A stretch of 64,000 bases of DNA, taken from positions 124,001-188,000 of the forward strand of contig JARGXX010000028.1 in the NCBI GenBank assembly GCA_030374765.1, written 5' to 3'. The DNA is from Agarophyton chilense. Taxonomy: Eukaryota; Rhodophyta; Florideophyceae; Gracilariales; Gracilariaceae. A program made the translations under genes and the position numbers. The number at the start of each line of letters is the position of its first letter. Positions within the stretch are counted from its first letter, which is position 1. The notes beneath the pieces were generated by a model. The model ran no database searches, had not been told where the DNA came from, and saw only the letters and a list, made by a program, of their open reading frames with translations. This document shows, in pieces, positions 52,296-63,993 of this stretch.

Positions 52296-53850
52296 TTATC
52301 TCCGACGAATCCTTATTGGGCGACCACGTGATACATTACTTTGGCGTCTACGTTCAACATGACTGCGGCGACCGCCTTCGAGAGAGATCCCATTTCGTTG
52401 AGATATAGTATGACTATCTCTAGATGTACTGGCGCCTCTCGAAGGAACTAAAACCGAGTTCGGCACATCCGTTGAGAACCCGTTGGCAATAAGAGCTGCT
52501 TTCAACACATCAGGGGTAATTAAGCTGGCGATTTGGATACTTGAATCTATGCAATTTGGTGGCTGCGGTTGATTGTTTTCAGATTTTCTTATAGGTTCTG
52601 TCCTTTGCCGAGCCATCAAAGAATATGGAATGTCTTGATTATTCACGTTTCCATCAACTGGAATGGAACAAGCCGGGGTCTGAGTTAAGCCGTCTGCGTC
52701 TCGTAAGAGGACGCTGCCTGCGTCTGAAGCAAAACGTATATAGCTGCCAGTTGACAGGGAAAACCGTTCGTTATTCGCCTGAGTTTCTCGACCCAAATTT
52801 GGGAATGGAGCATTCTCGAGCATGGAAAACTCCAGTCGTTCAAATGTTGGCACTTTCCTTTGGTTAGCGCCATTGTTGTTTCCTCTGAATTCATTTTATT
52901 TTCACTCCGTTTCCGCTCTGGTTCCAATGAGGGTTCGATCTGCAGATGTAGCTACTATGCGCGTTTTTTTTTGGCAGGTTGTATGTGTGGTGCCACTGAG
53001 CGGGCGAGGAATGAACTGGACTCATTATTATCGGCGCTGTTCACATCAAGAAGTGGGCAGTTCGGGTCATTGCTTGTTGCCCAAAATTGATTCAAAGGAT
53101 ATGTCAAGCTGTGCTGTGCTGCAAATGACGACGCATTTGCCTGGTCGTTGAGACGACGGCGAGGGGCAGCTCGAGAGTTTTGACCAAATGGAACAACATC
53201 AGCGTTCCGTTTGATAGACTTACACTTCTGGATAAGAACTTGTTCAATTCCCCCGTTCGCTGCCCTTTGGGCAAAGAATGCCATCTCAGGTCTGTTGCTC
53301 AGCCTTTCCATAAGTCTGTCGGCCCACAACTTGTTTCCCCTTATATTGCTGACCAGCTTTTTCCCTCCCAACCAGCCGGAAGCATTAGAGCCATGAAATG
53401 TCCAGCGCAATCCTTTGCGTGCATATTGACAATCTCATCCGGTACTTCTCTCGGTATATTGAAAGCCCTTCTTGGATCCTTTTGAGGTAGTTTTACATTA
53501 CGTTCGTTGGAAAGACGGCGAAACGCGTTAGCCAAGTTCAGATCGCGACCAAAACGAGCTTGGAAGTCCTTCGGTTTGTATATCGGGTGGCGATATACCT
53601 GTGGCTGGATAATATCGATCCTGGTTTTCATATTCTGAAGAGTGCTCTCAATTGTCGTCATTTTGTTCAGGACCACTTTTATCATCGCGTTCAATGCCAT
53701 TTGATCTTGCGATTGCATGTTCAGAATAGGGTAGGTTTCTTTTCTCAAAATGATTCGGCTCACTACGAGGATTCGGTTCACGTGTCTGACAATCTCCGTT
53801 ACTTGCAACTTTTCTTTTTGCAGTCAGCACTTTCAGTTCAGCTTAAACGA
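52296..53850 (-). pseudogene. Partner protein of the CACTA-type element, broken
   Basis: Three consecutive minus-strand frames (53808-53341, 53410-52955, 52853-52296) look like parts of one protein. They include a helix-rich region (LNKMTTIESTLQNMKTRID), then KDFQARFGRDLNLANAFRRL and AKDCAGHFMALMLPAGWEG, switching frame near 53390 to GNKLWADRLMERLSNRPEM, and a polar C-terminus with Arg-rich end. It is transcribed away from the tnp2-like transposase, and the two share an intergenic space of about 100 bp. Divergent second genes are usual in such elements. I cannot name the domain. Confidence 0.5.
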
Positions 53851-53958
53851 AAAGGAGAAACTCACAACATTTTTCTGTGAGTTCAAGAAAATATATTGAA
53901 TCTACCTATTGTTCCCCAGTCCAGAGACACTAAGCTTTCTTCCTCTCACTTTCAACTT

Positions 53959-56900
53959 ATGTCCATCAAAAGATTTGTGTGTCCACCGTGGTTCGAATGT
54001 CGATGCCAGCTTGGAAGTCCGGTTTGTCTCACAACGATGAACAAACATCGCCGGGAAGCAAACAATCGCCGCGTTGGACGAGGTCGTGGGCGATTTGCAA
54101 GAGGGCCCCGAGTACTTGGTGAGAATGTGAATTTATACATATTTCAGTGCTTCGATAAGATGTTTGATCATCCGACAGATGACGAAAAATACAATTGCGA
54201 CGATGAATAGATTGCAACGGATGAAGTTCTACAACCACTTTCCGAAACACCGCCCACATTACTTCGCTTTGTATCTCCTTCTGTCGTACCAAACGCTATG
54301 GAATCAATGCAGTATTTTAACGAAGAAGCTTTGATATCAGAAATTAGGCGACATGAAGAAATGGATGCCAACGTTAGCACTGAAACATACTCACTTTAAC
54401 CGATCTCTGAGAGCGCCCAGGCTACGGTCACAGCTGCTGGCGGAGAGATTGCCCTCCATGCATCACATCAAACACCTAGAACGCCGCCGCTACTCAGTTC
54501 AGAACCACATTTACTAATGCTCACATCACCATCAGATTCCCGTGCTCGTCTTAGCCACACAGAAATGGCTCCCTTTTCAGGTGGTGAGGAGCGATTACAA
54601 ATACTCTCAGCCGCCATAACTCGGGAAACGCCTTATAGCTCTGGCAGTGAAGAGCAGCTTCTGGAGGATATCGAGAATTCCCGGTGTGGTGAAGCTAGAT
54701 CAAATTATGGAAACGAAGCCTTGGGTGTCGTCAGTGGGGGAAGATTTGAAGGAAATGCACAAGCAATAAACGGTAGTAAAGTCATCGAGCCTTTTCAAAT
54801 GCTCACCAGAATTTCAGGACTACCCGCTTGGATCAAAGAGAACAAGGGATGGGTGGAGCTCTATCAAAAACAAAGTCTAGAGGGAACGGTCATGGATGAA
54901 GTTCTCTCACTGGTCAATGCCCCTTGCAAAAGTTGGAAGACCGTCACATCATTCATTTGTAGATCAACTGGATTTTCTGAGGCCTTGCAATAATACGCGT
55001 TATGTCCCGGACATATGTTGTTCGCCGATCTGCATGAAGACGATACTACGAGTCCATTTCGTGATTTCTGTAGCATATGTAACAGTCCGGCTCCTCAGTA
55101 CTTTGAAGATGCCAAAAATATCTTTATATACTTTCCATTGCTTCCCAGTCTAAAGGCTATCGTGAAAGAAGAGAAAACTTGCCTGGCCCTTTACGAGTAC
55201 CGCCATCGCATTTCAAATCGACAAGACAACGACGTCATGAGTGACTACAACAATGGCAGCGAGTACCAGAGGCTGCTTGCCCGGTATGGAGGAGAAGAAG
55301 GAGTGAAACATGACATGTTCATTGGGGTATCAACCGATGGGTTTCAGGCTTTCAAGAACCATCGATACGACGTGTGGATCATGTCTGCTCTTAATTTAAA
55401 TCTTGCACCAGTTGTGCGCCATCGGATGCAAAACATTATTCCATTGGGCTTCATACCGGGTCCGGACCAGCCTAAAGATCTCCAATCATTCCTGATTCCA
55501 CTTGTCAACGAAACCGCCGATTCATTCTCAGAAGATGAAGCGCTTCTGCAGTTTCCTGACCGCATTACACGCCGGGTACGAATACACCTCGTCTTTTTCT
55601 CTGGTGACCAGCCAGGAGTTTTTAAAGTGGCAGGGCTCGCCGGTCCAAACGGGAAGAAACCTTGTCGAGAATGTGAAGTAGAAGAGGTTTATGACGGGCA
55701 CATGTACTTTCCTTCTAGAATGAGAGACCTGAGTGGCACCAATGAGTTTCAAGTTTTCTTCAAACCTAGGAATTTGAATTATCGCACACCCCTCTCCATC
55801 AATCATGCATTTGAGCAACTAGATGCTTGCCGGACAGACGCTGCTCGCAGACGTGTGAAAGAGGAGACCGGAATTTCTAAGAAGTCAATACTGTTCTCGC
55901 TGCCATGCGTCATCTCATACGATCTATACCCTCAGGATGTGATGCACACATTTATGAATATCCAACGAGATATTTTGCGATTGATGTGTGAGATGGAAGG
56001 TGTAGTTTTTTCGCTATCAAAGCAGCAAGTCAGCTTAATGGACGCTGAAATGAGGCGATGGGGCTCAACTATTTCGGGACAAACGGCTCCGAAGCCAAGC
56101 GAGCTTTCCAGGTACAAGGATTGGAAAGCAGTTGAATTGAAGCGCTTCACTATATCGTATTCGATCGTGCTTTTTGACGGAGTACTGCCCAAGCCTTACG
56201 TCACTGGGCTTGCCTATTTAGCAGAGTTGGTGGATATATGCTTCAGACCGGCTCTTTCATTGGCTGATGTGACCCGCACTCGAGAACTCTCTGTTAAATT
56301 TTTTGAACACTTTGAGAGGTATTACTTTCGGTACGACCCCGAGCGCATTAGAGTTTGCAAGTCAACCATTCACGCTGTGCTTCACCTGGCTGACTGCATG
56401 GAGAGGTTTGGTCCACTGGGAGCGGTCTCGCAGTTCTGGCTAGAGCGGAATGTGGGTTGGGTGCAGGATAGAAATAACGCGCGGAATTTGGCGGCTGAAA
56501 GCATGAAGAGAAGGGCTGTCTTCGGGGAAGCGTTCAAGCTGTTCTACAAGACGCCTTTTCTCAGTGAAGATAATGCAGTGGAGAGACTAATCGGGAGAGG
56601 AAGCTTTGAAGTACTCGGTCCTTAGAAGTCGATAAACATGGAAGAGTTTGGTGATGCACTGCGCCTACGAATACTTCTAGGGGCCTAATTAGTTCGAAAG
56701 CACGATGATCTGAGCGAGGATCAGGCACGAATAATTTTGTCTAAAGTTAAAAAGGTATGGTTGTGGTCGCGCGTTCGGTTTATCTCTGGAGGAATTGTTC
56801 AAGGGGCTGGAGTGTATAGGACGTTGCAAGGGACAGAAAAAAAGGACCCCTTCCTTACGTGAAAACAGCTACATCGCCGTAGAAATGGACTGCACTGAAG

Positions 56901-57298
56901 ACTCCTCGAATGTATACTACGGGCGCATTCTACGCATCATTGAACTTGACTTTTCGAATGCTGACGAAATAGAACCACTACTTTCATTCGAGTGGAGGCG
57001 CAAGTATGTAATGGGGTGGTTCGACTGGTGTAACAACCTGAAGCTCGGGCTAAAAGGGCAGGTTTACAAGGAGGGGCAAGTGGGAAAGGGTTTCACTGGG
57101 CCGACGCTAGAGAACGTCTCCATCATTCAAAGTCTAGTAGGATGTTTAGAACACCGCCATTTGCGCCTGCACGGTTCGACAGGAGGTAGTTGCAGAAGTG
57201 CTGGTGGTGGTTATCTGCTTGCTCATCAATTGCTCAATTCTACATCCTATTCAATAGATGGCATGAACAGGCAGCTTTTAAGTGTGGCTGAATATTAA
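53959..57298 (+). pseudogene. CACTA/tnp2-type transposase pseudogene
   Basis: A single frame from the ATG at 53959 to 56625 encodes an N-terminal Cys/His segment (RFVCPPWFECRC...), a long polar linker and a tnp2-like catalytic region: FIGVSTDGFQAFKNHRYDVW, LNLAPVVRHRMQNIIPLGFIPGP, KKPCRECEVEE and YDLYPQDVMHTFMNIQRDI. This is the pattern of Transposase_21 (tnp2) proteins of CMC/Plavaka elements. Three in-frame stops occur (TAG 54208, TAA 54397, TAA 54991). After the stop at 56625 homologous C-terminal sequence continues in another frame (GGIVQGAGVYRTLQGTEKK, then SYIAVEMDC) to 57298. I found no CACTA terminal repeats near 52 or 57.5 kb, so the ends are unknown. Confidence 0.75.
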
Positions 57299-57826
57299 AG
57301 GCTTATATTAGTAGAGTGAAAAAGAGTAAAAGCGCCGTGTCACAAAGTAGAATATGTGAAAGTGTGACAAGCCTGTGCTGCGAGCCCAATCATCCTGTAA
57401 GAACTGGCATGTTTGAGTATCTGTAGAGTGAGCAAGGAGTGGCATTTAGAAAACCGAAAATCCCGTGCGCACACTCTACATCCACTGCGGTGCAGTGCAC
57501 ACGATGTGTACGTATTGAGAACCTTTCTTAGATGAATGCACTCCACAATCTCTGTGTCTACTGGACTTAAATTTTACTAGGGTATGTTTCTACGTTCGGT
57601 GGTATGGCTATGGCCCTCGAGATGACACATTGGAACCCCCTCATTATATACCACGCAACTTTCGATTATGGTACTGGCGCAGGCGCACTGAATCCCCGCC
57701 AACCAATGGATAACGACCTACCAAAATTGCAGTCCGCTAAGGACGGGGAGGGAAGACATTCGCTGTGCGATTACTCGGTGCGGAGAGAAAGGAAATATAT
57801 AGTTACGAAATGGCACAAGTATATTG
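57299..57826. other. Intergenic, nothing recognised
   Basis: No gene or transposon end could be supported here. Confidence 0.4.
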
Positions 57827-60445
57827 TTAGCTAAGAAACCTACAAAAGCCCCTCCAAGAATGGATCCACACCAGAAGTGTTAAAAGGTCCTCCAGAAGGC
57901 ACGGAACCAGTACCAGAAAGGTTCGGAGTGTGAGATTGTGGGCCCGCACTAAACCGATGGGGAGCAGAAACCTAAGGCGTCGGAGGGAACGGTAGCAGAC
58001 CGGAAGAGGTACCAAAGGAAAAGGAGCAGTAGGGAAAGACGAAGAGCCAGGTATGGGAATCCGCACATTACCCACAGGGTAAGTGCTGGCAGAAGCCAAC
58101 AAAGAACCAACAGTGGTGCCCATGAGGGGACCGCGCGAGGTATCCGCTCGTTCCACAATAGTGCTGAGACTCGCGATGTGATCTGCGACCGCCTCATACA
58201 TCCCAGCCTGGAACCGATTTCAGAAGGCCACTGCATGGTGGATAGTGGCGATATAGTCAGCGTGAAGATCGATGAGCTGCTCCAAGAGCCCGAGAGCTTC
58301 TTGGAGGGAGCGTGGACCGGTAAGGGTGGGAGGGGAGAATCGAAAGAACTGAATCTGCATGAGCTCACCACTAACTGCAGGAGCTGTATTAGGCTCACCA
58401 CTGCTAGCAGTGGTAGAATTCACCATGAGGGACTGCGCAGGTCCAGAAGAAAGATCAGGAACCGAACGGGGAACGCAGATAGAAGAAAGGCCAGCGCAAC
58501 CAACTGGTGCGGCTGTAACGGAGACGGAGGTGATACCCCTTGAAGTGTCTACATCATGGGTAAAGGGCTGGAAGGACCCACCAATGGGCTCCTCGCCTGG
58601 TAATATCCGGTTCGCCTCACTTGGGATGGCTAGTTTCTCGAAGTCCCAAAACTTCTCAACATTGGTCATATTTACATTGGATGGGACAGACACACCTTCA
58701 GGTAAGTCTCCAGATGGGCAAGTGTTTATTCCGTACCAAAGAGAATTTTTTTTCCACACCAAGTTGGCTGATAAGATCCACGGTGGAGGGAGAAATGCGG
58801 AAGATACGACCAACAGATGAGAAACCGTAGCTGGTAATCCGAGGGTCGGAGCAACGGCTGTCCCAGGTAATACCGTCGCGGGAGGCCTTAATAGTGAGAA
58901 GCGCAACCAAGACGGTCCACTCAACCAGAGCTACAAACCAAATGGTATGATAGTATCCCTCGCTTCGGTGGCATTGAATGCCAAAGTAGGCCAGCACGTG
59001 ATGACTTGGGACGCACAACCATTGAAGCACCTCGTAGCCCTCACACCAGTCGGGACGGGTAACATACCATTTGCAACGATTCTCAGTCGTTTGAGAAAAG
59101 AACTCCGTGCAGTGAAAACCATACATTATATGGACGAGACTACTCCGACAACGGATCCCAGCCTCGGTGGCAGCGTCCTTGCCCCAACGATCAGGATCCA
59201 ACCAGTGAATAGTATCGAGGGGTGTGTTGAACATCACCATCTCGGAGTCAAGCTTCAGCCAATTCATCGACGGACTGATGTGGTGCAACAGTCTAACCAG
59301 GTTGCGGAAGTAGAAGAATTCCTCCGTACACCGCAGATACGGTAGGCCGCTCAGCATGGTGTTAGGGATGAACAACCGAAACGGTACATGCTGCTGACGC
59401 TTTTGAAAGAAAGCCTTTCCCCGTGACGGGAACGAATTTCCCTGGACCGCATCGGTGGAGATAGTGGTACGGCACCAAGACCTTTGCTGTCGCAATGGTG
59501 CCATGAGCCATAACCAAGAAAGGTAGGATGCTTAAACTGCCAACCCGTCCCGGTGGTTTTAATCCGGACAGTCCAAGAGGTGGCCTCCAAATGAAGTGGG
59601 TTGAGTTCTTTCGGTAGCAGAGCATAAGTGTTGAGTGTTGCCGACGTGCTGTTGAATAAGTACGGATCGTAGTGTCCTGACCCCGGAGGAAAACGAAATG
59701 CCTCGCCAGGTATTGGTGATGGAGGGAAAACCGGAGCGGTAACGGACTGGCCACGACTACGATTACGAGAGCGGGAGCAGGTCAGAGACTTCGAGGTACC
59801 ACTGAGACGGTTCGAACCGCGAGGAACATTACCAGACCGGATGGCCAACAGGGATGGAGAAGGTGACCGGCGCGGTATTGCCTCGACAACAGTGTCCATG
59901 TACCCTCCAAAGATCTTCTCTCGCGCCCGATGCAGACCATGACGGTCGTGCAATGTGTCCTCGGAGGTGCTCGAATTCTCCGCTGATTGGGCGGGAAAGA
60001 ATCGAAGGCGCCCCACCGACACGGAAGCCACGCCTGTAATCTGTTTGTCACACGGCGAGAGCCATCACTGTGCTCTATTGATCCTTCGGGGGACATTCGC
60101 CTCCCACCACGAGGTTTCGGGAAATACGTGAGAATAGCGAGCAAAGCAAGCCAACCAGTACGGTACGGAAAAAATGAGAGAGACGACGAAAGAAAAAAAT
60201 GAAACGAAGAGGGTAACGCGCAACGAAGGAAGGAGAGACGGAGAAGACACCAACGAGGTATGACGGATGTCAGGCACGGAACTCACTTGAAACCTGCGAC
60301 GGAGAACGGGACAAAAATCGATTGGTACAAGAACTCCAGGCCAGCATCGGCAACCCCGAAGGAAGCGTATTTGAGAAGCTGTTACGAACGACCACGGGGG
60401 ATGTACCTCAACCACCACGACGGTGGTCGAAACCGTTCCGCTCAC
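57827..60445 (-). pseudogene. Antisense reading frame upstream of a gypsy 3' LTR, broken
   Basis: On the minus strand, coding-like sequence runs for about 2.2 kb across several frames. It has a Ser/Arg/Pro-rich beginning (59830-59700), then EATSWTVRIKTTGTGWQFKHP, then a long block with FRLFIPNTMLSGLPYL and TPLDTIHWLDPDRW, then, in another frame, NVEKFWDFEKLAIPSEAN and ALGLLEQLIDLHADYIATIH, and finally EAVADHIASLSTIVERAD. At least three frame changes and several stops break it. It lies antisense to, and directly before, the polypurine tract and 3' LTR of a gypsy element. Antisense extra genes at this place are known in plant gypsy elements such as Grande. Function unknown. Confidence 0.5.
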
Positions 60446-60587
60446 CGCGGGGCATTACCAAACGCTATAGTGCATCCCGAACTGGCGACTGTTGCACTGT
60501 AGTCCACCGCATTGGTGAATGCTCTAAGGTACAGCTACGAGACGTGGCTGTCGCTAGGAGGGTAATCTGTAGTATTGTGATTTATAA

Positions 60588-60598
60588 CAAGGAGGTAA
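60588..60598 (+). other. Polypurine tract of the G3 gypsy element
   Basis: AACAAGGAGGTAA lies directly before the LTR beginning TGATGGCA at 60599, which marks this LTR as a 3' LTR on the plus strand. Confidence 0.55.
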
Positions 60599-61152
60599 TG
60601 ATGGCAAGTGTTGGACCTGGATGATTGCCAGCATGCGCCGTGTACTGCAGTGGTCTAGTGAGCAATTAGTAGTGCTTTTCGCTAATTTAGTATTGGATAG
60701 AAAGGACTATATAGATAGGGAGGCGCACCTCAAGTGCACCTACCCATGGCCACGTGGCGAAGAGCGCCATTGTAAGTCGGGAGGCTGGTGAGAGAGAAAT
60801 CTTCACCAAGCATGGCCACCCCGGTCACTACTGTAAAGTTAAGCATCTACTAGACTACTTTCACCCCTTCTGGTTTCTACATTCGACCGTAAAAAAAATC
60901 CTAGTGTCCTTACGGTTTTCGGGACGTGCGTGCGGTGTGCCTCACCGTCTACCAACATGTTCTCAATGCGCCCGCCGTTACTGTTGCACCCTTTATTGGC
61001 TGGTTCTGCCACACCTTACTGGTATCTTCAATTTCCGCCTCCTAGATCGAGCCCGTTGCGCGTTCCCTGTAACCGACAGGTCTTATACCCCGACTACCGT
61101 TTTGTTTTATAACACAAGGATCCTCGGTACGGAATTTAGTTAGTTGTCATCA
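60599..61152 (+). repeat. Gypsy LTR, family G3, copy 2 (3' LTR)
   Basis: 554 bp, homologous throughout to 28095-28649 (555 bp), with roughly one difference in five in a sampled stretch. Starts TGATGGCA, ends GTCATCA. A TATA-like GGACTATATAGATAGGG lies near 60703-60719. The flanking 5-mer (CCGTG) does not match the one before copy 1 (TATAA). Confidence 0.75.
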
Positions 61153-63549
61153 CCGTGGGGACTATCTGCGATGCAGTTTTCATATTTTGGGATGGTTACC
61201 ACCAGTACCGATTGTTGTCCATTCTGTTGAGAGTTTGCGCGTGCATTCGTGCTTTGGACTTGCGAATTTTACTAGGTGGGGAATCAACGCCCAAAAGAAA
61301 GAGACGCCTTTCGATTTCATAGACCAGGTTGACTGAGTCTCAGTTTCTTTTAAACGTCCTGTTAGCAGGACCCCGAACTTCGCTCATGCCCAATATTGGA
61401 TAATGAACCATAAGACGGGATTTCGCCCGCTGAGTCGAATGAACCGCTAGCTATGGAGAAGCCGCACAACTCAAGGAACCTATTTGTGTCAGATATGGAC
61501 GTGGGTAACCTTGCAGGGGCGGCTTGTACCGTTGCAGGTGGTCGGAGCCTCTGGCTTCGGCAGTGGGCGTTCTGAGTTAGAGTCCTCCGTTCCAAACTGG
61601 AAAAAGGCCGTTTCTGTGGTTTAGGCGAATGTGGTCTTGGTATTCTTCTGCGAGGTGAGCCTGAGGAGTAGTGCTGCCAGTATTGACGTCGCCAAGATGG
61701 GCGCGGCCATGATTTCTCGATTTCGGGGCAACCACACAGGCGGTACCTATATCAATCCATAAGGAACAAATGATCCCAAAAGGGGTGTGTAGCGTCCCGA
61801 TGTAGGGTACTTTTCGAATTCTAGGTACGATATTGGTTTAATCGAAACAACACCAAGTTAAATTGTGGATTTTTCTTGCTTCCCATTTTAACTTCTACAA
61901 CATCCGTTTATGCTTCTATCCTTTTCTTCTCTTGCACGATAGTGGCTCGAGTATCCCACCTGGGAGCTAACTATCGTGGCAGAGATTCCAATCCGCGTTC
62001 GGCGAAGATATGATAACACCGTTGAACGTGGGAGATGATCAGGCCAGCCCTGATTGTAGTTCCAGGTGGCCTTTTTTACTACTAAACTAACTTATATCAC
62101 TATTATATTAACAATTTCTCGACAAGAATGTATATGTCAACACTGCCAGGCGGATGTCGATATCAAAATGATGGATCGTACGAGGCTCCGTCCCGAATGA
62201 TGTCCCCGACTTATACGTCAACAAACTCAATGGTAGGTGTGACATGCTCATTTGTGCAAGTCACCTCAAATCGTAAAAAGAAAAAAAATCCAGAAAAATT
62301 AAAATGATGAAAGCATTTTTGAAACCTTTTATTTCAGTAATAAAAAGTCCTAGGCGGGTAGGAAGTCGAACGCCATGTCAAGCATGCTAAGAACGCTTTT
62401 AAATATGAGGTGGCCGACGTCACGCGCATTTGCGGCGAAAGCCATTCCATAGAAGAGGCGATGGAGATACGAACACGGCGCGTGCAGCAAAGCTTTTTCT
62501 ATGTCCTTGGTAGTGAAAGGTTTCCCAAGTGCCACGGCACGCACCATCTTGCCGGCTTCCTCAATGGCAGCCAACTGCTACTTTGACAGCGTAAGGGGTA
62601 CCTGCGTCAGAGGCTGCCGTGGCGCTTCGTGATCCCCCGGACATCTCGCTGTTTCAAACGATGCAAAGTCCCGAAGGAGCGTCGGTACAAAAAAATGGAA
62701 TTTAGCGTTAGGAATCGCGGCGCAGGTTGGAAACGGATTGAAGAAATATTCGGGGGCCAAGCAGTAAAAACTTGGAACGGGCATGTAATTTTTTCTCAAA
62801 TAGTGTCGATAGCAGCTAGAAAGCCTCTGTAGTCATTTGCCGACCGCTTGCTTGTCCACAAAAATACAGACAACTGATTTGGCAACGCAAGGTCCTGCTA
62901 CGAGCTAGGCACCACAAATTCCGAACGCAACGAAAACGCGTTCTGCTTCTAGTAAAGCGCGCAGTTAAAAATAGGTTGGTCGGTGCAGTCAACGACAGGC
63001 TGGTAGGTACCGCACCGATAGCTGCACAAATATTCGTGTCCGCCTGTCTCAAAATTGTCTAAGTAAGGCTAAACGCGGTCGCCCAAACCACTTCTAGTCA
63101 AGTCAGCTCAACGAAAGCGGCTCAACCCCCCATCCACTGGCCCCAGAATCATCTCTTAGCACAGCCTGCACCTATCTTGTCATCAACTCTCCGCTTTTTT
63201 GTTTCTTTGCTTGGCAGTTGGGTCCGCTCTTTACCGCGATAGCGCCGTTCTTTAATGCGAATCCATCACTCATCTAGAACTGTTTAGTACCTTTTCTTGT
63301 TTACAGAACCGCCTGATATGGAGTAAGACTCACACTCTACGGTTATTTCGCATTCGTTCAAGAGAAAATTGTGAAACAGCAACGATTACGGTTGAGTCCT
63401 GTAAGCAGCCAGGTGTAGTATTCTACTACTTCGGCGTTCCGATGGTTTCTTTTTCGCAAAGTCGCGTTTGGAACTCATTACTGAGTGGCCTGGTCAGTGC
63501 TAGGATAACAAGCGACACACCGCGTAGGATTCCAGGAGGCAGGGTACAT
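61153..63549. other. Mostly unassigned
   Basis: No firm gene. On the minus strand 62799-62350 a frame of about 150 codons is interrupted once by TAG at about 62578 (LTLSK*QLAAIEEAGK); its second half (EEAGKMVRAVALGKPFTTKDIEK) is protein-like but unrecognised, and there is no ATG at the start. The region around 61.8-62.1 kb is AT-rich and non-coding. Confidence 0.4.
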
Positions 63550-63993
63550 TGTTGGAACACGTGGTATCACGAGTGGAGTGGCTTGCAACGGCGCATGTAG
63601 TGGCGATCCACGTGGCTGGTTTTACTACCCTTTGTAGCTAGACATCCATTAGGGACCGTACCCATACAGTGGTTTGGCTAAGTGGCTGACCACTGGGTAT
63701 TATTTATATATTTATTTGGGCACTCACCCTGGCACACAGTATATAGTGTACCAGAGGTGAGCGCCGACTCCAAGTAAAGGAGACAAAATGGGCATCATGA
63801 CTATTCTGTTCCTCGCTTAGGATTCCTTAACCGGAGATCCGGGCGAGCTGTAATAGATAGTCAGCCCCCAACCATTTCACGAGCCGTCTCGTACCTACGT
63901 TCCATCAACGTTTTACAGTTGCACTGTTCACCCTCGCTGGCGAGTAGTGGCCTTACACCCCACTTCCAGCTCGCTGGTGTTGTAGCTCTATCA
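63550..63993 (+). repeat. Gypsy-type LTR, family G2, copy 2
   Basis: About 444 bp, homologous to 25158-25591. Starts TGTTGGAACACGTGG, ends CTCTATCA seven bases before the window ends, so the internal region, if any, lies outside. TATTTATATATTTATT (about 63700-63716) is the TATA region. The block ATTCCTTAACCGGAGATCCGG is shared exactly. Confidence 0.7.
63720..63764 (+). promoter_or_regulatory. Stem-loop at the predicted transcript start of LTR G2 copy 2
   Basis: Outer pairing CTCACC/GGTGAG, inner CTGG/CCAG and ACAC/GTGT around the loop AGTATATA. It starts just past the TATA-like stretch, as in copy 1 (25366-25408). The inner pair changes from T-A in copy 1 to G-C here, preserving pairing. Confidence 0.5.

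Noticed and set aside
53980..54010. GGTTCGAATG resembling a tRNA T-loop
   Set aside because: No matching acceptor stem, anticodon arm or D arm around it. No tRNA or rRNA gene could be supported anywhere in the window.
54208..54993. In-frame TAG and TAA codons in the tnp2 frame as a sign of a variant genetic code
   Set aside because: Intact genes in the window end at TAA, TAG or TGA in the usual way, and the same transposase also has a frameshift, so decay explains it.
52090..57590. CACTA terminal inverted repeats
   Set aside because: The TAGGGTA motifs near 52103 and 57580 are in direct, not inverted, orientation and too short to define ends.
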